NCBI GenBank assembly: GCA_903839695.1
Contig: CAIMDI010000006.1
Location: 1-40,009, forward strand
DNA length: 40,009 bases
From: Candidatus Tayloriibacteriota bacterium
Lineage (GTDB): Bacteria > Patescibacteriota > Minisyncoccia > Phycocordibacterales > PALSA-1337
Direction: 5' to 3'
Notes under the pieces: model-generated
Seen by the model: only the letters and a program-made list of their open reading frames with translations
Told to the model about the DNA's origin: nothing
Databases searched by the model: none
In this document: one piece after another, positions 39,274 to 40,009 of the stretch
Layout: the number at the start of each line of letters is the position of its first letter
Position numbering within the stretch: the first letter of the stretch is position 1
Made by a program: the position numbers and the translations under genes

Positions 39274-40009
39274 CAAATTTCCCAATTCCAAATTTAAATC
39301 CCTCATAAAATCTAAAGGTAAAGAAAAGATAACTTTCGCACCCATATTTTCTCCCTCAGATGAAATATAAAGTTCACCGTGATGTGCTTTAACTATGGCT
39401 TTGGCAATGGAAAGTCCGACGCCCATACCAATAGGATTTAGAGATTTTGCTTTTTCACTTCTATAAAATATTTTTCCAAATAATTTATTTTTATCAGAAT
39501 ATGTAATACCAATTCCAGTATTAATAATTGTGATTTCAAAAATATTATTAATATTTTTTGTACTAATTCTGACCGTACCATTTTTAAAATTATAGCGAAT
39601 AGCATTTTCAATAATAATCAATAAGGCCTCGTGAATTTTACCTGAGTCCATAAGGATTTCCGGCCAATGGTCTTGATCATCAATTATAATTTCAATATTT
39701 GAATTTCTAATATCAACTTTAAGATCAGATAAAATATTTTCAAGAATGGGTTTAATATTGGCATTAGTAATAGTAAGAATTTGGGAGCCAACTTTTAATG
39801 TAGAAATATTAACAAAATCATCAATAATTTTGCCAAGGCGAAGGGAAGTAGATCTAGTGCCTTTTAACGATTCAATAATCTCAGCTGAAGTATTTTTGTC
39901 TAATTTAGAAATAGCATTTTCAATTTCACTTTTAATTTCATAAACAGGGGATCTAATATGATGTTGAGTTATAAGGATAAACTGGTCTTTAGTTTCAATG
40001 AGTTTCTCA
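39271..40009 (-). CDS. Sensor histidine kinase, C-terminal part (partial, runs off the window)
   Basis: The frame stays open to the window end, so the N-terminus is missing. The visible part of about 245 residues begins within the phosphoacceptor domain. Its H-box ITQHHIRSPVYEIKSEIE has a His as expected, but in an unusual HHIRSPV form. The ATPase domain follows, with the N-box IIENAIRYNFKNG, INTGIGI and GMGVGLSIAKAIV. The sensor part and any partner regulator are outside the window. It ends in TGA. Confidence 0.9.
   Translation of the reverse strand, partial: EKLIETKDQFILITQHHIRSPVYEIKSEIENAISKLDKNTSAEIIESLKGTRSTSLRLGKIIDDFVNISTLKVGSQILTITNANIKPILENILSDLKVDIRNSNIEIIIDDQDHWPEILMDSGKIHEALLIIIENAIRYNFKNGTVRISTKNINNIFEITIINTGIGITYSDKNKLFGKIFYRSEKAKSLNPIGMGVGLSIAKAIVKAHHGELYISSEGENMGAKVIFSLPLDFMRDLNLELGNL

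Noticed and set aside
1-40009. CRISPR arrays, insertion sequences, prophage genes
   Set aside because: Read through for direct repeats with spacers, transposase motifs and phage structural genes; none found.

Overview
The window looks like an AT-rich genome segment from a Candidate Phyla Radiation (Patescibacteria) bacterium, probably Parcubacteria-like. This is inferred from gene content and style: compact genes with zero or negative spacing, several enzymes in short forms (a DnaX without its zinc module, a MurF-type ligase without the usual N-terminal domain, a ProRS without the editing insertion, a short ValRS, a DprA without its N-terminal domain), a CxxC-x17-CxxC protein, and almost no Shine-Dalgarno sequences. 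UGA ends several genes (the MFS gene and the last histidine kinase, for example), so the code is not the UGA=Gly code of Gracilibacteria/Absconditabacteria.

Layout. 1-9.9 kb is an accessory region: MFS transporter, Gly-rich zinc-ribbon protein, PIF1 helicase with a WYL domain, TspO, histidine phosphatase, a half-size permease, an SOS-type DNA polymerase IV, a YgjP-type metallopeptidase, a DUF2585 protein and a large unknown protein. 10-16.9 kb carries dprA, serS, an FtsQ-like gene, a D,D-carboxypeptidase, dus, dnaX and an HTH protein whose 3' end runs into tRNA-Gln. 17-20.5 kb has surface-glycan-type genes and a two-component pair. 20.6-28.8 kb has proS, mreB-mreC-mreD-mrdA (rod shape), greA, lysS and a triple YbjQ-domain protein. 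28.9-33.6 kb is a partial dcw cluster (mraZ-rsmH-ftsL-ftsI-murF) behind a TGGGN-type MraZ operator. tRNA-Glu follows, then a strongly folded non-coding stretch. 34-40 kb has a DHFR-like enzyme, a cold-shock protein, valS, plsC, two small membrane proteins and a truncated histidine kinase.

The most striking global signal is promoter architecture. At least 15 genes that begin transcription units have a TATAAT-like -10 box, usually an extended TGnTATAAT, ending exactly 6 or 7 nt before the start codon. Transcription would then start at or within a base or so of the start codon, giving leaderless mRNAs. Three further genes fit with weaker boxes. A minority of genes with clearly higher GC (the phosphatase at 4228, the unknown gene at 8751, the small minus-strand gene at 1863-2093) have Shine-Dalgarno leaders instead, which suggests recent acquisition. 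The cold-shock gene, which is native-looking, also has a real leader.

Functionally the window joins cell-wall growth and division (Mre/PBP2, dcw, FtsQ, carboxypeptidase, MurF), translation (SerRS, ProRS, LysRS, ValRS, two tRNAs, Dus), DNA processing and repair (DprA, DnaX, Pol IV, PIF1) and envelope functions.
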